Part shown: in pieces, positions 8,559 through 17,563 of the stretch
How the letters are laid out: each line of letters opens with the position of its first letter
How positions within the stretch are numbered: position 1 is the first letter of the stretch
Source of the DNA: Mesorhizobium temperatum
GTDB taxonomy: Bacteria; Pseudomonadota; Alphaproteobacteria; Rhizobiales; Rhizobiaceae
Direction: 5' to 3'
NCBI RefSeq assembly: GCF_002284575.1
Contig: NZ_NPKJ01000013.1
Coordinates: 679 to 64,678, forward strand
Length of the DNA: 64,000 nucleotides
The notes under the pieces: generated by a model
Databases searched by the model: none
What the model was told of the DNA's origin: nothing
What the model saw: the letters and a program-made list of their open reading frames with translations, nothing else
Program-made: the position numbers and the translations under genes

Positions 8559-8744
8559 TCAGTCCTTGGCCAGACGGTATTCGCCGGTTTTCGGGTCCTT
8601 GACCAGCGTGCCCATTGTGCCGTTGGTAGCCTGTTTTTCGGTGCGCCGTATCTTGGCCGTCACGCGCTCGGCTTCCCTGATGAAGGAGCGATAGCCGAAA
8701 TAGGCGAGCAGGCCGACTGCGATGAAGAAAATGATCTGCGGCAT
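8559..8744 (-). CDS. Small single-pass membrane protein, unknown
   Basis: A 61-residue protein with one N-terminal hydrophobic helix (MPQIIFFIAVGLLAYFGYRS) and a basic cytoplasmic-type tail (REAERVTAKIRRTEKQ) ending in LVKDPKTGEYRLAKD. No function is recognised. The start is supported by GGAAGGAGATTGAC just upstream. It lies about 50 bp upstream of ispE on the same strand, and the start region of ispE follows its stop directly, so co-transcription is likely. Confidence 0.7.
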   Translation of the reverse strand: MPQIIFFIAVGLLAYFGYRSFIREAERVTAKIRRTEKQATNGTMGTLVKDPKTGEYRLAKD

Positions 8745-8826
8745 GTCAATCTCCTTCCTCGCAAGGCCGGCTGCGGTGGCCGGTCGGGTCGGTCAAGCTC
8801 TTAAGTTAGACGCTTTTGCCGGTTTT

Positions 8827-9693
8827 TCAAAGCCCGAAGCGCGCCCACAGCGCGCGCTCTTCCGCCGCATCGATCACGCCGCTTGCGGCAGCAGCGGCGA
8901 TATCGGGCGCCGAAAAACCCCCTCTGCTCGAGCCGAACCAGCCGAAGCGGCCGAACAGGCCGCGCGGCGCCGTGATCAGTTTGAGCTGGGTTTTGGGCCC
9001 GAAACGGGTCTTCAGCACGCTGCGCATATCGCCGAGCGCATCGACAAGGCCGAGTTCCAGCCCCTTCTTGCCGGTCCAGAACAAGCCGGTGAACAGGTCC
9101 GGGTCGTCCTTGAGCTTGGGACCGCGCCGGTCCTTGACGAGGTCGATGAAGGTCTCGTGGACATCGAGCTGCAGCGCCTTCAACCGCTCGATATCTTCCT
9201 TTTTCTCGGGCTTGAACGGATCGAGCACCGCCTTGTTCTGGCCGGCAGTATGGACGCGGCGCTCGACGCCGATCTTCTTCAACAGTTCGGGAAAGCCGAA
9301 CGAGGCCGACACCACGCCGATCGAACCGACGATGGACGACGGATCGGCAAAGATCTCGTCGCCGGCGATCGCGATCATGTAGCCGCCCGAAGCCGCCACG
9401 TCCTCGACGAAGACCAGAACCTTTTTGTTCTTCTCGGTCGCCAGGTCGCGAATGCGTCTGAAGATCAGCCGCGACTGCACCGGCGAGCCGCCCGGCGAAT
9501 TGATCGAAATGGCGACCACGGGCGCATCGAAGGAAAACGCCTTCTCGATAGGGCCGGCAGTGGACGCGAGCGACAGGCTCGGACGGAACTGGCCGCCGCC
9601 GGGCATGATGGTGCCGTGCAGCCGGATGACGGGAATAACGACGATGTCGGAACGCCAGGATTTCGGCAACAGGCGATTCAGGAAGCGTTTCAC
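8827..9693 (-). CDS. S49 family peptidase (SppA-like)
   Basis: A 288-residue short-form S49 serine protease, similar to the C-terminal half of signal peptide peptidase SppA. The nucleophile Ser lies in VEDVAASGGYMIAIAGDEIF, and the general-base Lys is probably in AGQNKAVLDPF. SINSPGGSP and IVGSIGVVSASF are further family blocks. I chose the GTG at 9693 because GGAG lies five bases upstream and the protein then begins VKRFLNRLLPKSW. An ATG at 9723 gives 298 residues but has no ribosome-binding site. SppA-type enzymes degrade residual signal peptides, usually in the membrane. No obvious transmembrane helix is visible here. Confidence 0.85.
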   Translation of the reverse strand: MKRFLNRLLPKSWRSDIVVIPVIRLHGTIMPGGGQFRPSLSLASTAGPIEKAFSFDAPVVAISINSPGGSPVQSRLIFRRIRDLATEKNKKVLVFVEDVAASGGYMIAIAGDEIFADPSSIVGSIGVVSASFGFPELLKKIGVERRVHTAGQNKAVLDPFKPEKKEDIERLKALQLDVHETFIDLVKDRRGPKLKDDPDLFTGLFWTGKKGLELGLVDALGDMRSVLKTRFGPKTQLKLITAPRGLFGRFGWFGSSRGGFSAPDIAAAAASGVIDAAEERALWARFGL

Positions 9694-9777
9694 GGGGTCT
9701 CCGCTCGATTGGCTTGAAGGCATGTAGGGATTCGCCGGCCAACGGCAATGCCGCGCCGCCGGCCGGTAGAAAAAGGC

Positions 9778-10578
9778 TCAGTCGCCGAACAGCGAAGCCA
9801 GCCCGTTGTTGATCATCTCGGTCCGCTCGGTTGGGCCGTCGCCCGATTGTGCATGCAGCATCAGCGGCGGGCGGATCGACAGTTTTCCGCGTGCGCCGAG
9901 TATTGCCCTGACGACAATGCGGATCGCCACTGCCTCGGGGCGAGGGTGGACGGCCAGCATCTCGGCGTCGCCGAAGCGGCCTAATATCGCATCGAGGATG
10001 GCGCCGAGCTGATCTGGCCGAGCAATCACGGCAAGACCACCGCGCGGCCTGACCACAGCAGCTGCACTTCGGATCCAGCTGTCGAACAGCCCATCTTCCA
10101 TAACATGCGCCGCCTTCCTGAGCGGGTCGGGCGTGGCGCGATCCTCGGCGGCATTGAAGGGCGGGTTCATGATGACGAAATCGAAGGAATTGTCGGCAAG
10201 CCCGGCGGCTGTTCGCGCTTGGCCCGACAGCGCGACGTCGGCGGCGAGCACCGAGGCGCGGTCGTTGAGATGCGCATTGCCGGGGTGGGCAAGCGTCGTT
10301 GCGGCGAAGGCAGCCATCTCCGGAGACCGTTCGATGAGCACGGCCTCGGCATCAGGACAGCGCGACAGCACGGCTAGGCCTGCGGCACCGGCACCCGCGC
10401 CGAAATCGGCAAGGCGCCCGGCGAAGGCGGACGGCACGGAGGCCGCCAGCATCATGGCGTCCATACCGGCGCGATGGCCGGCCTGTTTCGGCTGCACAAG
10501 CCAGAACCGCCCGCGATGGAAGGCATCGACCGTATGGGCCGGCGTGTCCTGGACAAGGGTGGCGCGCGCCGCGGACAT
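9778..10578 (-). CDS. TrmN6-type N6-adenine tRNA methyltransferase-like protein
   Basis: A 266-residue class I SAM methyltransferase. LADFGAGAGAAGLAVLSRC is the SAM-binding motif I, and FDFVIMNPPFNA holds the NPPF motif typical of N6-adenine methyltransferases such as TrmN6/YfiC, which modifies A37 of tRNA-Val. The ATG at 10578 overlaps the TAA of the upstream DUF2007 gene (TAATG), indicating translational coupling. A much longer open frame upstream is ignored because it is antisense-like and Arg-rich. The exact RNA target is not shown by the sequence. Confidence 0.85.
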   Translation of the reverse strand: MSAARATLVQDTPAHTVDAFHRGRFWLVQPKQAGHRAGMDAMMLAASVPSAFAGRLADFGAGAGAAGLAVLSRCPDAEAVLIERSPEMAAFAATTLAHPGNAHLNDRASVLAADVALSGQARTAAGLADNSFDFVIMNPPFNAAEDRATPDPLRKAAHVMEDGLFDSWIRSAAAVVRPRGGLAVIARPDQLGAILDAILGRFGDAEMLAVHPRPEAVAIRIVVRAILGARGKLSIRPPLMLHAQSGDGPTERTEMINNGLASLFGD

Positions 10579-10802
10579 TATGTCTGGCGCATCTCGTTGG
10601 CGATGCCGGCATCCGTCAGGATGCGCCGCGCCGCATCGGCCTGGTCGGCATCGACCATGATGCGCCGGGGCAGGATGCCGATCGAACCGTCGAGCACGCT
10701 CATATTCTGGTCGGCGACGAAACAGCCGATGCCGGCATCGCGCATCAGCGATTCGACAAAGGAGATGATCACGGCATCGTTGGTGCGGATAAGCTCTATC
10801 AT
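10578..10802 (-). CDS. DUF2007 domain protein
   Basis: A 74-residue protein starting MIELIRTNDAVIISFVESLM, with the DUF2007 (signal-transducing PII-like fold) features VADQNMSVLDGSIGILPRR and VDADQADAARRILTDAG. The ATG at 10802 is chosen because family members begin at this residue, although the frame is open to 10859. Its stop overlaps the start of the methyltransferase gene. In related bacteria this small protein is regularly coupled to that methyltransferase and lies divergent from the polyprenyl synthase gene, as here. Function unknown. Confidence 0.82.
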   Translation of the reverse strand: MIELIRTNDAVIISFVESLMRDAGIGCFVADQNMSVLDGSIGILPRRIMVDADQADAARRILTDAGIANEMRQT

Positions 10803-10959
10803 CGGACGAAACTCGCAGGTTGCAGCGTCTATGTAAATGTGGGTGGCTCCCGTCGCCACCTCGACCGCGCCAAATCGCCTCTTGCCGTGCCTGTGGATAG
10901 CGCCCTAGAGTCTGTGGCGGGATCAGGGTGCCGTCCGTGCGCATGACTTATAGACGGGA

Positions 10960-11985
10960 GTGTTTGTGGTGGGTGTCGTTCTCAACATCGAAAACGGGAA
11001 GCGGGAAGCCGCCTCCATAAAGGATCTCATCGACCTGACGGCGGCCGATATGGGGCGCGTCAACAAATTGATCCTGTCGAAGGCCGGTTCCGACGTCGAG
11101 ATGATCCCGGAGATTGCCAACCACCTGATCTCGTCGGGCGGCAAGCGGCTGAGGCCGATGCTGACGCTCGCTTCAGCCCAGATGTTCGGCTATTCCGGCG
11201 AGGGCCATGTCAAGCTCGCCACATCAGTCGAGTTCATGCACACCGCCACGCTCCTCCACGACGATGTCGTTGACGAGAGCGGCATGCGGCGCGGCAATAA
11301 GACCGCCCGGATGATCTGGGGCAACCAGGCGAGCGTGCTGGTCGGCGATTTCCTGCTTGGCCAGGCTTTCCGCATGATGGTCGATGTCGGTTCGCTGGAA
11401 GCGCTCGACATCCTGTCCAGCGCCGCCTCGATCATTGCCGAGGGCGAGGTAATGCAGCTCGCCGCTGCCAAGAACCTCGAAACCACGGAGGATGAGCATT
11501 TCGCGGTGATCAAGGCCAAGACCGCGGCCCTGTTCTCGGCCGCCGCCGAGGTCGGTCCAGTTATCGCCCAGGCGACGCGAAACGATCGCGCGGCGCTGCG
11601 CTCCTATGGCATGAATCTCGGCCTTGCCTTCCAGCTGATCGACGATGCGCTGGATTATGGCGGCACCAGCAAGGATCTGGGCAAGAATGTCGGCGACGAC
11701 TTCCGCGAAGGCAAAGTTACGCTGCCGGTGATTCTCGCCTACCGGCGCGGGACCAAGGCCGAGCGCACCTTCTGGAAGCGCGCCATCGAGGACAATTTCA
11801 CCGACGACGCCGGGCTGGAAAAGGCGATCGGATTGATGACTCGCCACGGCGCGATCGCTGACACTATCGGGCGCGCCGGCCATTTCGGCGAGATCGCCCG
11901 CGACGCGCTGGCGCCGCTTGAAGCGACGCCGCAGAAATCGGCGCTGATCGACGTCATCGATTTCTGCATCAGCCGGGTGAACTGA
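10960..11985 (+). CDS. ispB: Octaprenyl/polyprenyl diphosphate synthase
   Basis: A trans-prenyltransferase of 341 residues that builds the long polyprenyl chain of ubiquinone from FPP and IPP. The first Asp-rich motif is LLHDDVVDES and the second LIDDALDYGG, with GGKRLRPML upstream as usual. The start is a GTG at 10960, with in-frame GTGs at 10966 and 10969 as alternatives. Conserved sequence begins at ASIKDLIDLT. With ubiA at 26 kb it supplies the quinone pathway. The chain length (octa- or decaprenyl) cannot be fixed from this sequence alone. Confidence 0.92.
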   Translation: MFVVGVVLNIENGKREAASIKDLIDLTAADMGRVNKLILSKAGSDVEMIPEIANHLISSGGKRLRPMLTLASAQMFGYSGEGHVKLATSVEFMHTATLLHDDVVDESGMRRGNKTARMIWGNQASVLVGDFLLGQAFRMMVDVGSLEALDILSSAASIIAEGEVMQLAAAKNLETTEDEHFAVIKAKTAALFSAAAEVGPVIAQATRNDRAALRSYGMNLGLAFQLIDDALDYGGTSKDLGKNVGDDFREGKVTLPVILAYRRGTKAERTFWKRAIEDNFTDDAGLEKAIGLMTRHGAIADTIGRAGHFGEIARDALAPLEATPQKSALIDVIDFCISRVN

Positions 11986-12026
11986 AAGGCATCGCCGACA
12001 TTTGGCCGGCACGGCGCCCTGCCCCC

Positions 12027-13454
12027 TCATCTTGGTTTCCCCGGAAGAACCATTGCGGCGAGCAGGCTGAAAACGATGCCTGCCGCAGCGAGCCAGAAGG
12101 CGACCTGAATGCCGTCGGCGACGGCGATCTTCAAGGCACCGCCCGTCAATCCGCCGACATGGCGGTTGGCAATCGCGATCAACACCGCCATGCCGATCGC
12201 ATTGCCGACATTGAGCATGGTGGAAGCCATCCCCGATGCGACACCTTGCTCGTCATGGGAAACACCCGAGGCGGCGGCGATCCACATGGCAGTCCAGACG
12301 ATGCCTTGTCCAACGCCGGAGATGATCAAGCCGGGTACGAGGGACAGATAGAAGCTGTCGGCGTCTGCACCGGATACCATCAGGGCCGTCCCGATCGCGC
12401 CGACGACCATGCCGCCGACCAGCGTCGCGCGTGTCGAAAAACGCGTTGCCAGACGTTCGCCGACCTGGGTGCCGGCCGCGATGGCGATGGATGGCACCAG
12501 GAACGCCAAGCCGGTCTGCAAGGCGGTGAAACCATGCACGTTCTGCAGCAGCACGGTGAGGAAGTAAGGCAGCGCCCCGAAAGTCCCCATGTAGAGGAAG
12601 GTGATCGTCATGCCGGCGACGAGGCTGCGGGTGTGGAACAGGCGCAGCGGCATCAGCGGATCGGCGCTCCTGGCCTCTATCACCGCGAAGGTGGTCAGGA
12701 AAATTACCGCCAGCAAGGTGCTGGCGATGATCGCAGTCGACCACCAGCCATATTCGGGCCCTTGAACCAGCGTGAAGACGAGCAAGGTCGCGCCGGTGGT
12801 GACGGCCAGCGCGCCCGGCAGATCGAAGCTGCGGTGTTCGTGCCGCTTGCCGTCACGCGGAATGATGGCGAAAGCCGCGACGATGGCGACCCCGGCCAAA
12901 AGCACGTTGACATAGAAGACGGAGGGCCAGCCGAAGGCGCTGGTGAGAAGCCCTCCCGCCAGCGAGCCGAGCGTCAGGCCGCTCGCTCCGGCGCCGCCCC
13001 AGACCGCAAGCGCCCGGTTGCGCTCCGGCCCCTCGGCAAACAGGCGGTTGATCAGCGACAGCGTGGCCGGGAACAGGAACGCGGCGCCGATGCCTTGCAC
13101 CGCACGTGCCGCGATGATGACTTGCGGCGACCAGGCGAGGCCGCCGACCAGGGACGAAATCGCATAGAGCCAAAGCGCGAAGATGAAAACGCGGCGCTGG
13201 CCGATCAGGTCGGCGGCCCGACCGCCGAACAGCAGGAAGCCACCGGTGAACACGGTGTAGGCGCTGACCACCCATTGCAGGGTCTGGCCCGAAAAGCCCA
13301 GCCCGTCACCGATTTCCGGCAACGCCACGAAGACGATGTTGAGGTCGAGTGCGATGATGAGCTGCGCGAAAGCGAGCAATGCCAGCGTGGCGCCGCGCTT
13401 CGCGCCGACCCCTGTTGCCCCGGCGAACGGCGCGCCCTGATCGAGTGAACTCAT
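12027..13454 (-). CDS. DHA2-type MFS drug transporter
   Basis: A 475-residue major facilitator with about 14 hydrophobic segments, of the EmrB/QacA (DHA2) type. Typical pieces are ALDLNIVFVALPEIG in the first helix and LIGQRRVFIFAL in the first cytoplasmic loop. The start at 13454 has GGAG seven bases upstream; an ATG at 13466 is less likely because that GGAG lies inside the resulting coding region. It is divergent from the TetR gene at 13558, and the shared 100 bp holds two copies of a likely operator. It is likely an inner-membrane exporter of a small toxic compound, induced when the repressor binds its ligand. Confidence 0.87.
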   Translation of the reverse strand: MSSLDQGAPFAGATGVGAKRGATLALLAFAQLIIALDLNIVFVALPEIGDGLGFSGQTLQWVVSAYTVFTGGFLLFGGRAADLIGQRRVFIFALWLYAISSLVGGLAWSPQVIIAARAVQGIGAAFLFPATLSLINRLFAEGPERNRALAVWGGAGASGLTLGSLAGGLLTSAFGWPSVFYVNVLLAGVAIVAAFAIIPRDGKRHEHRSFDLPGALAVTTGATLLVFTLVQGPEYGWWSTAIIASTLLAVIFLTTFAVIEARSADPLMPLRLFHTRSLVAGMTITFLYMGTFGALPYFLTVLLQNVHGFTALQTGLAFLVPSIAIAAGTQVGERLATRFSTRATLVGGMVVGAIGTALMVSGADADSFYLSLVPGLIISGVGQGIVWTAMWIAAASGVSHDEQGVASGMASTMLNVGNAIGMAVLIAIANRHVGGLTGGALKIAVADGIQVAFWLAAAGIVFSLLAAMVLPGKPR

Positions 13455-13477
13455 GTCAATCTCCATGTCGACGATTC

Positions 13478-13493
13478 TTTATCGATCGACAAA
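13478..13493. promoter_or_regulatory. TetR operator, copy 1
   Basis: TTTATCGATCGACAAA is an imperfect palindrome centred on CGATCG. Its reverse complement TTTGTCGATCGATAAA differs by one base from the second copy at 13528-13543. It lies just upstream of the MFS start. Two similar sites in the short divergent region are characteristic of TetR-family autoregulation. Confidence 0.65.
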
Positions 13494-13527
13494 GAATTGG
13501 GTTTGCAATCCGAAGTCAAGCGGATTA

Positions 13528-13543
13528 TTTGTTGATCGATAAA
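13528..13543. promoter_or_regulatory. TetR operator, copy 2
   Basis: TTTGTTGATCGATAAA is the inverted near-copy of the site at 13478-13493 (15 of 16 bases match its reverse complement). It ends 14 bases before the preferred TetR start codon, so binding would block expression of the repressor gene. The centres of the two sites are 50 bp apart. Confidence 0.65.
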
Positions 13544-13557
13544 AAATGGAGATCGCA

Positions 13558-14163
13558 ATGGCGGGAAGGCCAAGGGAGTTCGATCGGGACCAGGCGCTGG
13601 AGAAGGCCCGCGACGCCTTCTGGACGCGCGGCTATGAGGGCACCTCGATGGCCGATCTCGTGTCGGCGCTCGGTCTGGCTTCGCCGCGCATCTATGCCGC
13701 TTTCGGCTCGAAGGAGGACCTGTTTCGCGAGGCGGTGGCGCTTTACGAGGCCAATGAAGGCGGCTTCGCCACCCGCGCGCTGGCCGAGGAACCGACGGCC
13801 CGGCGGGTCATCGAGCGGATGTTGCGAGAAGCCGTCGAGACCTACACCAGGCCGGGGTGGCCGCAGGGCTGCATGGTGGTGTCGGCCGCGACCAACTGCG
13901 CCGTTGAAAACGACAGTGTGCTCCACTGGCTGGCGGAGCATCGCCTGGCCCGCACCGCATCGATCGTCGAGCGACTGAAGCAGGGCGTTCGAGACGGAGA
14001 GCTGAAGCCGGATACGGATGCCGAAACGTTGGGCGATTACTACGCGACGCTCATGCACGGTCTCTCGGTGCAGGCGCGCGACGGCGTGCCGAAAGAGCGG
14101 CTGCACGCTCTGATCACCGTGGCAATGCAGTCGCTGGACGCAAGACTCATCCAGGGGGCCTGA
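13558..14163 (+). CDS. TetR/AcrR-family repressor
   Basis: A 201-residue regulator with an N-terminal TetR HTH (ALEKARDAFWTRGYEGTSMA then LVSALGLASPRIYAAFGSKE). The ligand-binding C-terminal domain contains GCMVVSAATNCAVEND, a pattern seen in the group that controls neighbouring MFS genes. The ATG at 13558 has GGAG seven bases upstream. An ATG at 13546 is possible but would overlap that site. It probably represses itself and the divergent MFS transporter through the paired sites at 13478-13543. Confidence 0.87.
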   Translation: MAGRPREFDRDQALEKARDAFWTRGYEGTSMADLVSALGLASPRIYAAFGSKEDLFREAVALYEANEGGFATRALAEEPTARRVIERMLREAVETYTRPGWPQGCMVVSAATNCAVENDSVLHWLAEHRLARTASIVERLKQGVRDGELKPDTDAETLGDYYATLMHGLSVQARDGVPKERLHALITVAMQSLDARLIQGA

Positions 14164-14237
14164 GCTTCATCGACCGGCGCCGGAAATCTGCACGGAATTC
14201 CCGGGCAGATCAGCAGATACTCATGGGCATGTCGAGA

Positions 14238-15392
14238 TCACGAAAACGACCACGTGCTCTTCAGCAGCGCCACGAGCTGGCTCTGACGGCTAGTTTCGGT
14301 CTTCCGGAAGACTCGCTCGAGATAGGTGCGGGCCGATTTGACGGCGATGCCGATTTCCATGGCCGCCTCCTGCAACGAAAGGCCCGAGGCAAGCTCGACG
14401 GCGAGCCGGGCTTCTGCCGGCGTCAGGTCGAACAGGCCTGAAAGGATATTGGGCGATGGAACAGTCGCGCCGATGCCGACTGCGGTTGCCGCAACGAGAA
14501 TGTCCGCGCCCGAAAAAATATCATGCGCGGCGCGGCGCAGCGGCAACAGGTGAACGACCAGCGCGGACCGCCCCTTGATGGCAGCGACGGGGATGGACCG
14601 CACGACGCGGTTATCCCGGTTCTGCGCGATGGCCTGCTGGAAAAGCGCGTTTGCCGGTTCATCGGCAATCGCCATGCCGGCATGGGCCGTGGGAAGGAAG
14701 ACGTCGGCCATGTCTTCGAAAAGCGGATTGGCCGTCAGCACGCGGCCCGATCCACTCATGATTGCAGCCGGCAGCCCGATTTCCCTCAGAATGGATACGG
14801 CGGTCCTGGCCCGTTCCAGACTCAGGCGCCCGGCGACAAGGCCGGCCCGTGCGAGATGCGGACGCAGTCCGTTCAACAGATCGATTGCGGCCTGATCGTA
14901 ACTCCCGTCCTTCAGCCAGCGCTGGAAGACAAAAAGGACACGCTCGCCGCCAGGCATGGCGATGGATGTGCATACATGCGACCCGATGCCAAATGCCGTT
15001 GCACCTTTGCGGGCGGGATCGCGCTCGATCTCCTCGCCGGTCATGAAATCGTCGACCCGTACAAAACTTGCCAGGTGCGCGCTGCACATCCGCTGCACGC
15101 TCTTGGAAAACTTCCAGGTATCCCCCTCCATGAACTCATCGAGCAAGGTCTGGACATGCGCTTCGGTGATGGCGCGTACCGGCGAGTGATCGCTGACTAC
15201 AAAGATCGCGCCGTTTGCCGAGCGGGAGATCGCGCTTGCCGCTGCCAATACCTCCGGCCACAGCTCGGCCGCGAACGCCGCTTCGTAGATTCGATCGACA
15301 ATGGCGAAGGTCTGCTCGTCCTGCGGCATTTCCAGCATCGGCATCTTCCTGGGCGAAGCAACAGCATCCATCTGCACGGTTCCACGCATCAT
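14238..15392 (-). CDS. LuxR-type HTH transcriptional regulator
   Basis: A 384-residue regulator with a C-terminal LuxR-type DNA-binding domain: FDLTPAEARLAVELASGLSL followed by EIGIAVKSARTYLERVFRKT. The remaining ~310 residues show no recognised sensor domain. The region LPTAHAGMAIADEPANALFQ in the middle could form a PAS-like fold. A regulator of the same architecture at 38.4-39.5 kb ends almost identically (VFAKTETHRQPELVALL against VFRKTETSRQSQLVALL). ATGs at 15392 and 15389 are equally possible. The TPR gene diverges 270 bp away. Target genes are unknown. Confidence 0.78.
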   Translation of the reverse strand: MMRGTVQMDAVASPRKMPMLEMPQDEQTFAIVDRIYEAAFAAELWPEVLAAASAISRSANGAIFVVSDHSPVRAITEAHVQTLLDEFMEGDTWKFSKSVQRMCSAHLASFVRVDDFMTGEEIERDPARKGATAFGIGSHVCTSIAMPGGERVLFVFQRWLKDGSYDQAAIDLLNGLRPHLARAGLVAGRLSLERARTAVSILREIGLPAAIMSGSGRVLTANPLFEDMADVFLPTAHAGMAIADEPANALFQQAIAQNRDNRVVRSIPVAAIKGRSALVVHLLPLRRAAHDIFSGADILVAATAVGIGATVPSPNILSGLFDLTPAEARLAVELASGLSLQEAAMEIGIAVKSARTYLERVFRKTETSRQSQLVALLKSTWSFS

Positions 15393-15661
15393 TCCGCTGC
15401 GGAAATTTTCGACGCCCGCCGCTTACGGATCGCTTACGGCATCGGGGTGCCGTTCCTGCAGCAGGACAGGCCGGCGGCCCGCCAGGCCGGCAAAGCGCGG
15501 TCGACGGTCGCAGTTGGGCGCTCCTAGCGTGGTTTTTAATCGCATGACCCGATTGTGAATTCGGGCGGGTTGAAGCATGACCCCAAAAAGGCCATCCTTT
15601 GCCTGGAAAAGATCGAGTCTACGGCGATCCCGCTGACGCGGCTTTGACTGAAAGGGATACG

Positions 15662-17437
15662 ATGCGGCAAGGATGTGCGCGCTGGCTGACAGGGCTGGCA
15701 GTTTTGACGGGCATGGCGATCTCCGGTCTGCCTGCCTATGCCAAAGAGACCACCGAGCCAGTCAATATCACGTCGTTCTCGGGGGCCTATCTTGCCGCGC
15801 GGGTCGCCGAAGGCGACAATGATCTCGACAGCGCCATCGCCTACTACAAGCAGGCGCTCGCCTTCGCTCCCGGTGATACGTCGTTGCAGCAAAGCCTGAT
15901 GCTGTCGCTGATCGCGCAAGGGCGCTTCGAAGAATCCCTGGTCTATGCCGACAAGCTCAAGACGGTTCCCGACGTCGAGCGGTTCTCGCGCCTGGCGCTG
16001 GCTGTCGGCTCCTTTCACAAAAAGGATTTCACCAAGGCCGAATACTGGCTCAAGCTTTCGCTCGAATCCGATCTCGACCGGCTGATCTCCGGCGTCATGA
16101 CCGGCTGGGCCAAACAGGGCGGCGGCGACGCCAGCGAGGCGATGGCCTCCATCGACAGGCTGCAGGGTCCGGACTGGTTCGGCCTCTTCAAATCCTTCCA
16201 TCGCGCGCTGATCGCCGACGCTTCGGGCCTGCCAGAAAAGGCGGATGCCATCTATGCCGCGACGCTGCAGGACACCGCGACCGGTAGTGCGGCGCCCGAA
16301 ACCTGGATGCGCAATGCGCAGGCCTATGCTTCCTTCCTTGCCCGCAAGGGCGACGAAGACAAGGCGCTGTCCGTGCTCGATCAGGCCGAGGCATTTGCCC
16401 CCGGCAAGGTCGAGATATCAGCGCTTCGCGACAAGATCACCAAGGGCGAGAAGGTCGAACCCTTCGTTGTAGGCGCGTCCGACGGCGCCTCGGAAATTCT
16501 GCTCGATCTCGCCACCGCGCTCAATCGCGGTGGCGGCGAGCCGTTCGTTCGCCTCTATCTGCAATATGCCCTGGCACTGCGGCCCGACAGCGACGCGGCC
16601 CTTGTCCAACTCGCCGCCGTTTCCGAGCAGTTGAAGGACGGCGAGGGCGCCATCGCCTTCTATCGCCGCATCCCGGCCAGTTCGCCACTGAAGGCGCTTT
16701 CGGAACTGCAGCTCGGCCTCAACCTTGCCGATCTCGACCGCTATGACGAGGCCATCGCCCATCTGAAGGCCCTCGTCCAAGCGCATCCCGACGACATGCG
16801 TGCCTATCAGGCGCTCGGTGGCGTCTATGCCTCAAAGGAGGATTTCCGCTCCGCGGCCGGTCTCTATGACAAGGCGGCAGCGATGCTGAAGACCCCGACC
16901 CGCGCTGACTGGAATATTTTCTACCAGCGCGGCATCGCCTATGAGCGGCTGAAGGAGTGGCCCAAGGCCGAGCCGAATTTTCGCAAGGCGCTGGAATTGT
17001 TCCCCGACCAGCCGCAGGTTCTGAACTATCTCGGCTATTCCTGGGTGGACATGAACATCAACCTCGAGGAAGGCCTTCAGATGATCCAGAAGGCCGTCGA
17101 CCTCAGGCCGAGCGACGGCTACATCGTCGATTCGCTGGGCTGGGCCTATTTCCGCATGGGCAGGTTTGAAGACGCTGTGCGCGAAATGGAACGCGCCGTG
17201 TCGCTGAAGCCGGAAGATCCGGTGCTGAACGATCACCTCGGCGATGCCTATTGGCGCGTCGGCCGCAGGCTGGAAGCCACCTTCCAGTGGAACCAGGCCC
17301 GCGACCTGAAGCCGGATCCCGACGTGCTCGCCGCCTTGCAGCAGAAACTGCTGAAGGGCCTGCCGCCGATCGAATCCAACACTGCGCAGGAAACCCCGAA
17401 GGTCAAGCCGGAACCGGCGCCCGCGCCGAAGGGCTGA
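15662..17437 (+). CDS. Exported tetratricopeptide-repeat protein
   Basis: A 591-residue protein with a signal peptide (MRQGCARWLTGLAVLTGMAI..., cleavage near PAYAKE) and many TPR units. Clear ones are DLDSAIAYYKQALAFAPGDT, RYDEAIAHLKALVQAHPDDM, WPKAEPNFRKALELFPDQPQ and RFEDAVREMERAVSLKPEDP. The C-terminus is Pro/Lys-rich. The ATG at 15662 follows AAAGGGATACG. TPR proteins of this type are usually periplasmic or outer-membrane-associated scaffolds for protein complexes. The partner is not identifiable. It lies upstream of glyQ with a 126-bp gap that holds a repeat. Confidence 0.85.
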   Translation: MRQGCARWLTGLAVLTGMAISGLPAYAKETTEPVNITSFSGAYLAARVAEGDNDLDSAIAYYKQALAFAPGDTSLQQSLMLSLIAQGRFEESLVYADKLKTVPDVERFSRLALAVGSFHKKDFTKAEYWLKLSLESDLDRLISGVMTGWAKQGGGDASEAMASIDRLQGPDWFGLFKSFHRALIADASGLPEKADAIYAATLQDTATGSAAPETWMRNAQAYASFLARKGDEDKALSVLDQAEAFAPGKVEISALRDKITKGEKVEPFVVGASDGASEILLDLATALNRGGGEPFVRLYLQYALALRPDSDAALVQLAAVSEQLKDGEGAIAFYRRIPASSPLKALSELQLGLNLADLDRYDEAIAHLKALVQAHPDDMRAYQALGGVYASKEDFRSAAGLYDKAAAMLKTPTRADWNIFYQRGIAYERLKEWPKAEPNFRKALELFPDQPQVLNYLGYSWVDMNINLEEGLQMIQKAVDLRPSDGYIVDSLGWAYFRMGRFEDAVREMERAVSLKPEDPVLNDHLGDAYWRVGRRLEATFQWNQARDLKPDPDVLAALQQKLLKGLPPIESNTAQETPKVKPEPAPAPKG

Positions 17438-17467
17438 CCCTTCGCCTTGACGCTTGGCGGGCGGCGC

Positions 17468-17517
17468 TCTAGAGCCTGATCCCGAAAAGTTGCAGACTTT
17501 TCGGACAAGATCATGCG
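17468..17517. repeat. Short mosaic repeat with hairpin
   Basis: CCCGAAAAGT TGCAG ACTTTTCGG forms a near-perfect hairpin (arms CCGAAAAGT and ACTTTTCGG) within a GAGCCTGATC...AAGATCATGC frame. The same frame, with GATC/CATG boundaries and A/T-rich arms, appears at 35.4 kb and 52.6 kb. It lies between the TPR gene and glyQ. It could also attenuate transcription into glyQ. Confidence 0.5.
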
Positions 17518-17563
17518 GCCTCATCCAACCGGTGCCGCATCCCGCCGCTCCGTCGAGGCCGCC

